64,000 nucleotides of DNA from Pseudolabrys sp. (lineage in GTDB: Bacteria > Pseudomonadota > Alphaproteobacteria > Rhizobiales > Xanthobacteraceae), in contig JAFIGS010000021.1 of assembly GCA_017849615.1 (NCBI GenBank), positions 23,545 through 87,544 of the forward strand. Direction: 5' to 3'. A program made the translations under genes and the position numbers. Positions 27,066 to 35,005 of this stretch are shown piece by piece. Below the pieces are notes generated by a model that had not been told where the DNA came from, searched no databases, and saw nothing but the letters and a program-made list of their open reading frames with translations. Numbering within the stretch: position 1 is the stretch's first letter; every line of letters starts with the position of its first letter.

Positions 27066-28072
27066 GCCACCTCACGCTTGGCCGGCTGCGCCATCAGCGC
27101 GCGCACATCGCGCGCCAGCCACAGCGACACGGCAATCTTGCTCTCCGGGCCCGGCTCGGGCTTGAGACTTCTATGCATCACCGGCTCGAGGCCGGACTGC
27201 GCCATCCATTGCGTCACCGTCTCCGGCGCGAAGCCGAGACGGCGATGCGCGAATTGCTCGCGCAGGAATTCCTGTTCATGCGGCGCGAAGTCGACGACCA
27301 GCAGCCGGCCGCCGGGGCGCAGCACGCGAGCCGCTTCCTTGATGGCGCGACCGCCATCGTCGAGGAAGTGCAGCACCTGATGCAGAATGATGACGTCGTA
27401 AGAATCGTCGGCGAGCGGCAGATCGTAGAGATCGCCCTGGCGCACGCTGCAGTTCTTGAGGCCCGCGCGCTCCAGCCGATCGCGCGCCATCAGCAGCATG
27501 TCGAGCGACAGATCGAGGCCGAGACCGCGCTCAATCTGTGGGCCGAACAGTTCGAGCATGCGGCCGGTGCCGGTACCGAGATCGAGCAGCGAGCGGAACG
27601 GCTTGTCGCCGAGCGCCTTGATGATCGCAGCCTCGACTGCTTCGTCCGTGACGTGCAGCTTGCGGATGCGATCCCAGTCGGCGGCGTGTTCGCGGAAATA
27701 GGCTTGCGCGGCGGCGGCGCGCGCCTGCCGCACCGAGGTGAGGCGCTCGCGGTCGCGGGCGATGGTCTGGTCGGCGGGATTGAGATGGTCGAGCAGCGAG
27801 CGCGCCACTTCTGCAGCACCGCCATGCTCGGCGAGGCGGAAGAAGGCCCAGGTGCCCTCGCGGAAGCGTTCGATCAGTCCGGCCTCGACCAGCAGCTTGA
27901 GGTGCCGGGAGATGCGCGGCTGCGACTGGCGCAGAATGTCGGTGAGGTCGGACACCGTCAGTTCGGCCTCGGCCAGCAGCGCCAGCACGCGCAGGCGCGT
28001 CTCCTCGCCCGCGGCCTTGAGGACCGTGTTGAGCGCGTCGAACCCGAGCAGGTTTTGCGGCGTCTGTGGCAT
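27062..28072 (-). CDS. ArsR-type regulator fused to a SAM-dependent methyltransferase
   Basis: A 336-residue two-domain protein. Residues ~5-100 form an ArsR/SmtB winged helix (EETRLRVLALLAEAELTVSDL, then SQPRISRHLKLLVEAGL as recognition helix). Residues ~130-320 are a class I methyltransferase with motif I LLDLGTGTGRMLELFG and a later DVIILHQVLHFLDDG. Such fusions are common upstream of metF in alphaproteobacteria. The methyltransferase domain may act as a SAM/SAH sensor, making this the local regulator of metF-metH. Start chosen at MPQTPQNLL; a palindrome lies 57 bases upstream. Whether it is catalytic is unknown. Confidence 0.88.
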   Translation of the reverse strand: MPQTPQNLLGFDALNTVLKAAGEETRLRVLALLAEAELTVSDLTDILRQSQPRISRHLKLLVEAGLIERFREGTWAFFRLAEHGGAAEVARSLLDHLNPADQTIARDRERLTSVRQARAAAAQAYFREHAADWDRIRKLHVTDEAVEAAIIKALGDKPFRSLLDLGTGTGRMLELFGPQIERGLGLDLSLDMLLMARDRLERAGLKNCSVRQGDLYDLPLADDSYDVIILHQVLHFLDDGGRAIKEAARVLRPGGRLLVVDFAPHEQEFLREQFAHRRLGFAPETVTQWMAQSGLEPVMHRSLKPEPGPESKIAVSLWLARDVRALMAQPAKREVA

Positions 28073-28128
28073 GCATGTCCGACGTGGCTGGCGCCGTGGG
28101 CGACCGCCCTCGGGGCGTCTTCCCACCA

Positions 28129-28146
28129 TATAAGGATATCTTTATA
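28129..28146. promoter_or_regulatory. Palindromic operator upstream of the ArsR-methyltransferase-metF operon
   Basis: TATAAGGATATCTTTATA is an 18-bp near-perfect inverted repeat centred on GATATC (one mismatch pair). It lies 57-74 bases upstream of the regulator start, in AT-rich sequence unlike its surroundings. ArsR-family dimers bind such sites, so this is the likely auto-regulatory operator. Confidence 0.6.
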
Positions 28147-28251
28147 CGGTTAAATGTGGCGCCGCAAGGGCGGCGGCCGAAGCCCACAGGGCGTGGTAAA
28201 GGCGACGCTAGCGGCGGCCGCCCTTATTCGACCGCCTCCCGAGGGCCGACA

Positions 28252-28749
28252 ATGACGAAAACCCCTGACTTCGGCGTCCGCGAGGGCGAAGTGACCGTCG
28301 ATCTGCCCGCCGAATTCGATGCCGGGCTCTATTTCATTGGCCGCATCCGCACGCCCTGGAAGGAGCGCAAGGACTGCCCGAAAAACGCCCGCGAATCCGA
28401 CGCAGTCTGCACCATCGAACTCGATCCGCGCTGGGTCCCTGCCCTCAAGGAGGTCGAGACCTGCAGCCATCTCGTGCTGCTGTACTGGATGGATCGGGCG
28501 CCGCGAAACCTGGTACGCCAGGTGCCGGGCCGTTACGGCGTCCAGCGCGGCACGTTTGCGCTCCGCTCGCCGGCGCGTCCCAATCCGATCGCCATGAGCG
28601 TGGTCAAACTCAACGATGTGGACGACAACCGGATGAATGTCGTCGGCCTCGACTGCCTCGACGGCACGCCGCTCATCGACATCAAGCCCTATTTCGCTTC
28701 GACCGACAGCGCTCCAGACGCAATTGTGGGCTGGCACCGCCAAAAATAA
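28252..28749 (+). CDS. tsaA: TrmO/TsaA-family tRNA methyltransferase
   Basis: A 165-residue protein of the TrmO (TsaA/YaeB) family, which methylates N6 of threonylcarbamoyladenosine-37 in certain tRNAs using SAM. Key segments: LYFIGRIRTPWKERKDCPKN, SHLVLLYWMDRA, the diagnostic SPARPNPIAMSVVKL (about residues 103-117) and LDGTPLIDIKPY. Size fits the short bacterial form. The ATG at 28252 is chosen; the upstream in-frame extension overlaps the divergent regulator's promoter. It is a single gene divergent from the metF operon. Confidence 0.85.
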   Translation: MTKTPDFGVREGEVTVDLPAEFDAGLYFIGRIRTPWKERKDCPKNARESDAVCTIELDPRWVPALKEVETCSHLVLLYWMDRAPRNLVRQVPGRYGVQRGTFALRSPARPNPIAMSVVKLNDVDDNRMNVVGLDCLDGTPLIDIKPYFASTDSAPDAIVGWHRQK

Positions 28750-28883
28750 GGCAACGAAAATGCCTGCAATTTCATGAGGTTCCAATCCGTTCCGAAATGT
28801 GAGCAATTTGTGATCGGGAACACATGAACCTCCCTCGCCGTTCGATACACGGATGTCACGACACATCGTGGTCGGAGGGTAAG

Positions 28884-29681
28884 ATGCTCACCAAGAGTAA
28901 CACCGTCATTTCTCTCGCAGCGTTGATCGCGGGCTTGGCCCTGACCGGCACCGCCCAGGCGCAGCAGAATTACGCTTTTTATGCGCCGCCGATGCAGCAG
29001 CACGCCGCGCCGCAGGCCCCCTATCAGGGCCAGATGCAGAGCGAAGACAGCCAGTACGACAGCCAGCTCGGCAGCGAGGACGCGCAGCTCGAGCCGCACC
29101 TGCAGCGCCAGGTCGTCGACTATTCGACCCGCGAAGCTCCGGGCACCGTCATCGTGGACACCCCGAACACCTATCTCTACCTCGTGCTCGGCAACGGCAA
29201 GGCGATGCGCTACGGCATCGGCGTCGGCCGCGAAGGCTTCACCTGGGCCGGCACCAATCAGGTTTCGCGCAAGGCCGAGTGGCCGGATTGGCATCCGCCG
29301 GCCGAAATGATCGCCCGCCAGCCTTATCTGCCGCGCTTCACCGCCGGCGGCCCCGGCAATCCGCTCGGCGCTCGCGCCATGTATCTCGGCAGCACCGTCT
29401 ACCGCATCCATGGCACCAACGATCCGACCACCATCGGCAAGAACGTGTCGTCGGGCTGCATCCGCCTCACCAATGAGGACGTGATCGATCTCTACGGCCG
29501 CGTTCAGGTCGGCGCCAAGGTTGTCGTGCTGCCGCAGACCACCGAAGCCCGCGCTCGCCGCAACGCCGCGCCGCAGAACGTTACCGCGGTGTCGGATGAA
29601 GCCGCGTCCTCGTTCGCTTCGGCCGACACCGGGCGTGCCGAGCGCACCTGGCAGACCATTCGCCCGCGCGGACTGTACTGA
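28884..29681 (+). CDS. L,D-transpeptidase (YkuD family), first paralogue
   Basis: A 265-residue exported enzyme that forms 3-3 peptidoglycan crosslinks or anchors proteins to the wall. Signal peptide ALIAGLALTGTAQAQ (cleavage near residue 24) is followed by a Gln/Ala-rich linker. The YkuD domain (about 80-215) contains VYRIHGTND and the active-site segment VSSGCIRLTNEDV with the catalytic Cys. A Shine-Dalgarno GGAGGGTAAG sits just before the chosen ATG. The core is very similar to the second paralogue at 48608-49216. It is followed by a strong terminator, so it is monocistronic. Confidence 0.93.
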   Translation: MLTKSNTVISLAALIAGLALTGTAQAQQNYAFYAPPMQQHAAPQAPYQGQMQSEDSQYDSQLGSEDAQLEPHLQRQVVDYSTREAPGTVIVDTPNTYLYLVLGNGKAMRYGIGVGREGFTWAGTNQVSRKAEWPDWHPPAEMIARQPYLPRFTAGGPGNPLGARAMYLGSTVYRIHGTNDPTTIGKNVSSGCIRLTNEDVIDLYGRVQVGAKVVVLPQTTEARARRNAAPQNVTAVSDEAASSFASADTGRAERTWQTIRPRGLY

Positions 29682-29715
29682 ACCTTTCGATCTCTGGACT
29701 GAACCTCCAAAAACT

Positions 29716-29752
29716 GCCCGGCAGGCCTCACGGTTTCGCCGGGCTCTTTTTT
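29716..29752 (+). terminator. Rho-independent terminator after the first L,D-transpeptidase
   Basis: GCCCGGC (29716-29722) pairs with GCCGGGC (29738-29744), followed by TCTTTTTTG. It lies 34 bases after the stop. Confidence 0.8.
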
Positions 29753-29802
29753 GCTCGCTCGTGCTATAGCAGTCGCCGCACTTCAATCGCGGGAGTCGGC
29801 TC

Positions 29803-30726
29803 ATGCGTATTGCGGCAATGGCGGCGGGCGCCGTCGGCGGTTATTTCGGCGCGCGGCTCGCGGCCGCCGGTCACGACGTCTTCTTCATCGCTCGCGGCGC
29901 CAATCTCGCCGCCATCGAGACCAGCGGCCTGAATATCGAGAGCGTGCACGGCGATCTGCATCTGCCCAAGGTCAACGTCACCGACGATCCGAAAGCCATC
30001 GGTCCGGTCGATATCGTGCTTTTCGCGGTCAAGCTATGGGACACCGAAAAGGCGGCCGAGCTGACCAAGCCGATGATGACGGATACAACGCGCGTCATCA
30101 CCTTGCAGAATGGCATCGACAGCGCCGAGCGCCTCGCCCCGATCCTCGGCGCCGAGCAGACCGTTGGCGGCGTCACCTACATCGCCACCACCATCGCCGC
30201 GCCCGGCGTCATCAAGCACACCAGCACCTTCGCCCGGATGTCGTTCGGCCGCGCTGACGGAAAGGCAGACGCGACGCTCGATCGGTTCGTCGCCGCCGGC
30301 AAGGCGGCCGGCCTCGATCTCGGCCTGTCGGCGGACATCACGGCGGAGCGCTGGAAGAAGTTCATCTTCCTCACCGCCATGTCGGGCGCAACGGCCGCCC
30401 TGCGCTCGTCCATCGGCCCGATCGCCGCCGATCCCGAACTGCTCGCCTTCGTCAAGCAGTTGATGGAAGAGGCCTATGCCGTTGGCCGCGCCAGCGGCGT
30501 CGCGCTCGATCACGCCGTCATCGACGAGCGCATGGCGCAGATCACCGGCAGTATCGAGCCCGGCATGAAGGCGTCGATGGCGCACGATCTCGAGCGCGGC
30601 AATCGCCTCGAGCTCGACTGGCTGTCCGGCAAGGTGCGGGCGCTCGGCCGCGAACTCGGCGTCGCAACTCCGGCAAGCGACGCGGTCTGGACCGTGCTGA
30701 AGTTGCACCGGATGGGCACGCGCTGA
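29803..30726 (+). CDS. 2-dehydropantoate 2-reductase family protein
   Basis: A 307-residue ketopantoate-reductase (PanE/ApbA) family enzyme, NADPH-dependent. The dinucleotide-binding motif AAGAVGGYFGARLAAAGHDV is at residues 7-26, the conserved Lys is in FAVKLWDTEKA, and the C-terminal Glu is in GNRLELDWLSGKV. A second paralogue is at 50995-51924, so which (if either) serves pantothenate synthesis cannot be decided here. No pan genes are adjacent. Its own promoter is likely, since a terminator precedes it and it starts 122 bases after the preceding stop. Confidence 0.88.
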   Translation: MRIAAMAAGAVGGYFGARLAAAGHDVFFIARGANLAAIETSGLNIESVHGDLHLPKVNVTDDPKAIGPVDIVLFAVKLWDTEKAAELTKPMMTDTTRVITLQNGIDSAERLAPILGAEQTVGGVTYIATTIAAPGVIKHTSTFARMSFGRADGKADATLDRFVAAGKAAGLDLGLSADITAERWKKFIFLTAMSGATAALRSSIGPIAADPELLAFVKQLMEEAYAVGRASGVALDHAVIDERMAQITGSIEPGMKASMAHDLERGNRLELDWLSGKVRALGRELGVATPASDAVWTVLKLHRMGTR

Positions 30727-30811
30727 CGGCCCACCGGACCAAAATTTCCTCGTTGCGCGGCAATTGACCATTTCCTAGGGTGCGTCAGAACGACGCAGGG
30801 AGGGGTCTATC

Positions 30812-31282
30812 TTGTTCGCCGAGCAATTGAAAAAGCGCGACGTCTACGCCGGCATCCTGATGACGCTGATCGGCGCGGCCATCTCTCTCAACACCTACAC
30901 CAACTACCGCCTCGGCACCTTGACCCAGATGGGTCCCGGCATGTTTCCGCTCATGCTCGGCGTCGCCATGACCTTCGTCGGCATGCTGATCCTCGGCAAC
31001 GCGATCGTTGCCGCGCGCGATCCGGATGAAACCATCCTGCCGGCGCAGCGCGAATGGCGCGGCTGGGCCTGCATCCTTGCCGGCCCCATCGCCTTCATCG
31101 TGCTTGGCGAATATTTCGGCCTCGCCGCCGCGACCTTCGGCTGCGTCTTCGTCTCGGCGCTGGGCGAACGCTCCTCGAGCGTGAAGGAAGCCGCCATCCT
31201 CGCCACCGTCATCACCGTGGTCGGCTGCCTGCTGTTCTCGCTGGTCCTCAAGATCAGCTTCCCGATCGTGCGCTGGGGTTGA
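30812..31282 (+). CDS. tctB: TctB, small permease of a tripartite tricarboxylate transporter
   Basis: A 156-residue membrane protein with four hydrophobic helices (about residues 13-30, 42-65, 85-105, 125-150) and the LTQMGPGMFPLMLG signature of TctB. It starts at TTG, supported by CAGGGAGGGG just upstream; no ATG fits as well. It is followed 3 bases later by tctA. With TctA it imports a carboxylate delivered by a periplasmic Bug-type protein, using the ion gradient. Confidence 0.88.
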   Translation: MFAEQLKKRDVYAGILMTLIGAAISLNTYTNYRLGTLTQMGPGMFPLMLGVAMTFVGMLILGNAIVAARDPDETILPAQREWRGWACILAGPIAFIVLGEYFGLAAATFGCVFVSALGERSSSVKEAAILATVITVVGCLLFSLVLKISFPIVRWG

Positions 31283-31285
31283 TCG

Positions 31286-32839
31286 ATGATCCAGTCGGCG
31301 TTTTCCGATCTCTGGTACGGCTTCAGCATTGCGCTCGAGCCGCACAACATCATGTGGTGCTTCATCGGCGTGCTGATCGGCAACATGGTCGGCGTGCTGC
31401 CGGGCATGGGCCCGCTCGCCACCATCTCGATCCTGCTGCCGCTCACCTTCGGCATCAAACCGGTCGGCGCCATCCTGATGCTCGCCGGCATATTCTACGG
31501 CGCGCAATACGGCGGCGCGATCTGCTCGATCCTGCTCAATCTGCCATGCCACCCGCCGCACGCCGTCACCTGTCTCGACGGCTTCCCGCTGACCAAGCAG
31601 GGCCGCGGCGGCGCCGCGCTCGGCGTCACGGTGATCGCCTCCTTCGTCGGCGCGTCGTGGGGCATCACCGAAATGATCTTCCTGTCGCCGGTGCTTGTGA
31701 AGGTCGCGCTCGAGTTCGGCCCGTCGGAAATCTGCGCCCTGATGTTCCTCGGCCTGCTTGCCGGCTCGACCCTGGCGCGCGGCTCGCCGCTTAAGGGCGT
31801 CGCCATGACACTGCTCGGGCTGATGCTCGGCATAGTCGGCAGCGACATTGACACCGGGCTGCCGCGCTTCACTTTCGGCCTGCCGAACCTGCTCGACGGA
31901 ATCGAGATCGTCGGTCTGGCGCTCGGCCTGTTCGGCATCGCCGAATTCATGAAAAGCGTGAACCAGATCACCGCGGTCAACACCAGCTACACCAAGGTCG
32001 GCCTGCGCGATCTCAAGCCGACGCGCGAGGAATTGCGGCGCTCCTGGCCGGCGATGTTCCGCGGCACGCTCGTCGGAAGCCTTTGCGCGCTGATCCCGGG
32101 GACCGGGCCGACCATCGCCTCGTTCATCGCCTATGCCACCGAAAAGAAGATCTCGAAGACGCCGGAGAAGTTCGGCACCGGCATGATCGAGGGCGTCGCC
32201 TCGCCGGAAGCTTCGACCCACTCATCGGTGCAGGGCGACTTCATTCCGACGATGAGTCTCGGCATTCCCGGCGACGCGGTGATGGCGCTGATCCTCGGCG
32301 CGCTGATGATCCAGGGCATCGCGCCCGGCCCGCAACTCATCCGCACCCATCCCGATATCTTCTGGGGCCTGATCGCATCGTTCTGGATCGGCAACATCAT
32401 GCTGGTGCTGCTCAACGTGCCGATGATCGGCATCTGGGTGAAGCTGCTGGCGATCCCGTACAAGTACCTTTACCCGAGCGCGATGTTCTTCCTCTGCATC
32501 GGCGTCTATTCGACCAACAACGACATGTTCCAGGTTGGCGAGACGGTGGTGATCGGGCTTGCGGGCTACATTCTGCTGCTGCTCGATTTCCACCCCGCGC
32601 CCATCCTGCTCGGCTTCGTGCTCGGTCCGCGCTTCGAGGAGAACTTCCGCCGCGCCATGCTGATCGAACGCGGCGACCTCACCGTCTTCCTGCGGCATCC
32701 GATCAGTCTGGTGTTCGTGTCGCTGGCGGTCATCCTGGTCGCGACGCAAATCTATCTGCGGCTGCGCAAGCCCAAGGTGGTCGCCGCAGAACAGGCGCTG
32801 AACGCCCGGATCGACGCCGTCGCCCCCGCCGAGCCCTGA
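31286..32839 (+). CDS. tctA: TctA, large permease of a tripartite tricarboxylate transporter
   Basis: A 517-residue permease with about 11-12 membrane helices. Family signatures are visible: VGVLPGMGPLATISILLPLTFG (near residue 34), FYGAQYGGAICSILLN (near 70), RGTLVGSLCALIPGTGPT and LGIPGDAVMALILGALMIQG. It follows tctB directly, forming a tctBA pair. No binding-protein gene is adjacent, so the partner may be the gene at 20391-21362 or another Bug protein elsewhere. Confidence 0.95.
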   Translation: MIQSAFSDLWYGFSIALEPHNIMWCFIGVLIGNMVGVLPGMGPLATISILLPLTFGIKPVGAILMLAGIFYGAQYGGAICSILLNLPCHPPHAVTCLDGFPLTKQGRGGAALGVTVIASFVGASWGITEMIFLSPVLVKVALEFGPSEICALMFLGLLAGSTLARGSPLKGVAMTLLGLMLGIVGSDIDTGLPRFTFGLPNLLDGIEIVGLALGLFGIAEFMKSVNQITAVNTSYTKVGLRDLKPTREELRRSWPAMFRGTLVGSLCALIPGTGPTIASFIAYATEKKISKTPEKFGTGMIEGVASPEASTHSSVQGDFIPTMSLGIPGDAVMALILGALMIQGIAPGPQLIRTHPDIFWGLIASFWIGNIMLVLLNVPMIGIWVKLLAIPYKYLYPSAMFFLCIGVYSTNNDMFQVGETVVIGLAGYILLLLDFHPAPILLGFVLGPRFEENFRRAMLIERGDLTVFLRHPISLVFVSLAVILVATQIYLRLRKPKVVAAEQALNARIDAVAPAEP

Positions 32840-32938
32840 GCCCGGTAACGGCGAACGAATCCGGCGCGGCGCCACGCTGGCGCGCGACCGCCATGCGGCC
32901 TACCATCGCCCAGGATCCGAATCGTGAGGGCTTGGCCG

Positions 32939-34588
32939 ATGGGACGCATTTTCGACACCATCTTCTATGTCATCACGGCGCCGCTGCGGTGGTTCGGCCG
33001 CTCGCGCCGATTCCGCCTGATCGCCGGCGCGCTTGTTGTCGTGGCGCTGTTCTTTGCCGCGACCTTGTGGGCGCTGGACCGCTTCTTTCCGGCCAATCAC
33101 GCCAGCCGCGTCGCCGCCAAGCTTGAGCCGCTGCCGCCTTTGCCGCCGCTGTCGCGGCCCTCTTACGTCATCGCGCCGGTCGCGATCAGCATCGACGCCA
33201 TCCAGCGCTCGATCGAAGCGGCAACGCCCCGCAATTTCTCCGGCCAGAGCGGCAATCCGGTGAGCGGCCTGCTGCAGAAGGCGGACCTCGGCCTCACCGT
33301 CAATCGCGGCAACATGGCGGTGAGCGGCCGCGCCGGCGAACTCACCGTCATCACGCCGCTGACCGGCAATTTGCACATCACCGGTCAGCTCGGCGCCGCG
33401 GCGGGCAATCTCACCGGCGGCGTTGCCGGCGCGCTCGGCGGCCTGCTCGGCGGCGGCGCACTGGGCGGCGACCTGAACAAGGCCATTGGCGGCCTTGCCG
33501 GCAAGACGCTCGACCAGAACATCGAACTGCGCAGCCAGGTGACCGTGCGCTCGCGGCCCGAATTCGCCGCCAACTGGCGCGTCAATCCCAACCTTGCGGC
33601 GCAGATCAACGTCGCCGACAGCACCGTCAATATCGCCGGCATCCGCCTCAACATGGCGGGCGAAGCCAAGCCGCTGATCGAGCAGCAGGTCAATCAGCAG
33701 GTCGCCAGTTTCGAAGGCCGCATCCGCAACGATCCGATCATCGAAGTGACGGCGCGCGAGCAATGGCAGAAGATGTGCCGCTCGATCCCGCTCGGCGGCG
33801 GCGACACCGGCCTGCCGGCGCTGTACCTGGAAATGAAGCCGGTGCGCGCCGCCGCGGCGCAGCCGCAGATCGACGCCCGCAACCTCACGCTGGTGGTCGG
33901 CGTGCAGGCCGAGACGCGCATCACCGCGCAGGCAACCAAGCCGGCCTGCCCGTTCCCGCAGACCCTCGAACTGGTGCCGCCGATGGAGAACGGCAAACTC
34001 GTCGTCGGCGTGCCGATCGACGTGCCCTTCACCGAGCTCAACAAGCTCATCAATGCGCAGCTCAAGGGCAAGACCTTCCCGGACGATCCGAACTCGGCGG
34101 TCGAGGTCGAGGTGCTGCGCGCCTCGCTGGCCGCGGCGGACGACCGGCTGCTGATCTCGCTGCGCGTCAAGGCCAAGGAGCGCAAGAGCTGGTTCGGATT
34201 TGGCGGGCAGGCCGACGTCGATATCTGGGGCCGGCCCAAGCTCGACCCGCAGACGCAGGTGCTGCGCCTCACCGACATTTCGCTGTCGGTGGAATCGCAG
34301 GCCGCCTTCGGCCTGCTCGGCACCGCCGCGCGCGCGGCCATGCCTTATCTCACGCAGGCGCTGGCCGACAATGCGGTGATCGACCTCACCCCGTTCCTCA
34401 ACGACGCCAGGAAGAAGATCGGCGATGCCATGGCCGAATTCCGCCAGGCCGGCCAGGGCGTCGCGGTGAACACCGCGGTCAACACGTTGCGCCTCAACGG
34501 CATCGCCTTCGACTCGAACACCATGCGTGTGATCGCCGAGGCCGAAGGCAGCGCGCGCGTGAGCGTGACGCAATTGCCGAGGATGTAG
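32939..34588 (+). CDS. DUF4403 family membrane-anchored protein
   Basis: A 549-residue protein with one N-terminal membrane helix (about residues 22-45). A large periplasmic part follows with regions typical of DUF4403 (for example VVGVPIDVPFTELNKLINAQLKG near 360) and a Gly-rich segment near residue 160. DUF4403 proteins resemble lipid-binding tubular repeats, suggesting a role in lipid or envelope handling; this is inference. I start at the ATG at 32939 rather than the GTG 15 bases earlier, because GAGG lies at the right distance. Confidence 0.8.
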   Translation: MGRIFDTIFYVITAPLRWFGRSRRFRLIAGALVVVALFFAATLWALDRFFPANHASRVAAKLEPLPPLPPLSRPSYVIAPVAISIDAIQRSIEAATPRNFSGQSGNPVSGLLQKADLGLTVNRGNMAVSGRAGELTVITPLTGNLHITGQLGAAAGNLTGGVAGALGGLLGGGALGGDLNKAIGGLAGKTLDQNIELRSQVTVRSRPEFAANWRVNPNLAAQINVADSTVNIAGIRLNMAGEAKPLIEQQVNQQVASFEGRIRNDPIIEVTAREQWQKMCRSIPLGGGDTGLPALYLEMKPVRAAAAQPQIDARNLTLVVGVQAETRITAQATKPACPFPQTLELVPPMENGKLVVGVPIDVPFTELNKLINAQLKGKTFPDDPNSAVEVEVLRASLAAADDRLLISLRVKAKERKSWFGFGGQADVDIWGRPKLDPQTQVLRLTDISLSVESQAAFGLLGTAARAAMPYLTQALADNAVIDLTPFLNDARKKIGDAMAEFRQAGQGVAVNTAVNTLRLNGIAFDSNTMRVIAEAEGSARVSVTQLPRM

Positions 34589-34620
34589 CTGGCCGGCATG
34601 ACGATTTGATCGCCGGCCAG
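34589..34620 (+). terminator. Hairpin after the DUF4403 gene, probable terminator
   Basis: CTGGCCGGC (34589-34597) pairs with GCCGGCCAG (34612-34620). The following GATTTGCTCT is only weakly T-rich, so termination may be partial. Confidence 0.5.
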
Positions 34621-34667
34621 GATTTGCTCTACAAACCTCAGCGGACGGGTTTCGGAGGGTCAAATCC

Positions 34668-34988
34668 ATGTGTCGCAAGGTTGGCGTTCGGGCTACCTTT
34701 CTAGCTGTCCTCGTACTCCTCGCTTTGCTGCCCGTGCGGCAGTCGGCTGCGCAGAACAATACCATCGGCGGCGCGATCATCGGCGGCGGTATCGGCGCGA
34801 TCGTCGGCGGCGCCGCGACCGGCAAGGCCGGCGGCGCTGTCGCCGGCGGCATCATCGGTGCCGCTGCCGGCGCCGCGATCGGTTCGCAAATGGAGCCTCG
34901 CGGCCGTTACTACTGGTATGACGGCCGCTGCTGGCGCAAACATCGCGACGGCAGTTATCACCGCGTGTCGCGAGACTACTGCTACTGA
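34668..34988 (+). CDS. Glycine-zipper exported protein
   Basis: A 106-residue protein with a signal peptide (FLAVLVLLALLPVRQSAAQ) and a Gly/Ala-rich glycine-zipper segment (about residues 33-75, GAIIGGGIGAIVGGAA pattern), then an aromatic, basic C-terminus (GRYYWYDGRCWRKHRDG). Such proteins insert in or span the outer membrane; no specific role is known. The two Cys residues near the end could pair. Confidence 0.75.
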   Translation: MCRKVGVRATFLAVLVLLALLPVRQSAAQNNTIGGAIIGGGIGAIVGGAATGKAGGAVAGGIIGAAAGAAIGSQMEPRGRYYWYDGRCWRKHRDGSYHRVSRDYCY

Positions 34989-35005
34989 GGACGCCGCTCG
35001 CGCGG

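Noticed and set aside
28066-28251. A longer N-terminus for the TrmO gene
   Set aside because: The in-frame extension overlaps the divergent ArsR operator and start region and has no ribosome site; the ATG at 28252 is better.
32900-34855. A 651-codon minus-strand frame opposite the DUF4403 gene
   Set aside because: Antisense shadow with no start context; DUF4403 motifs are on the plus strand.
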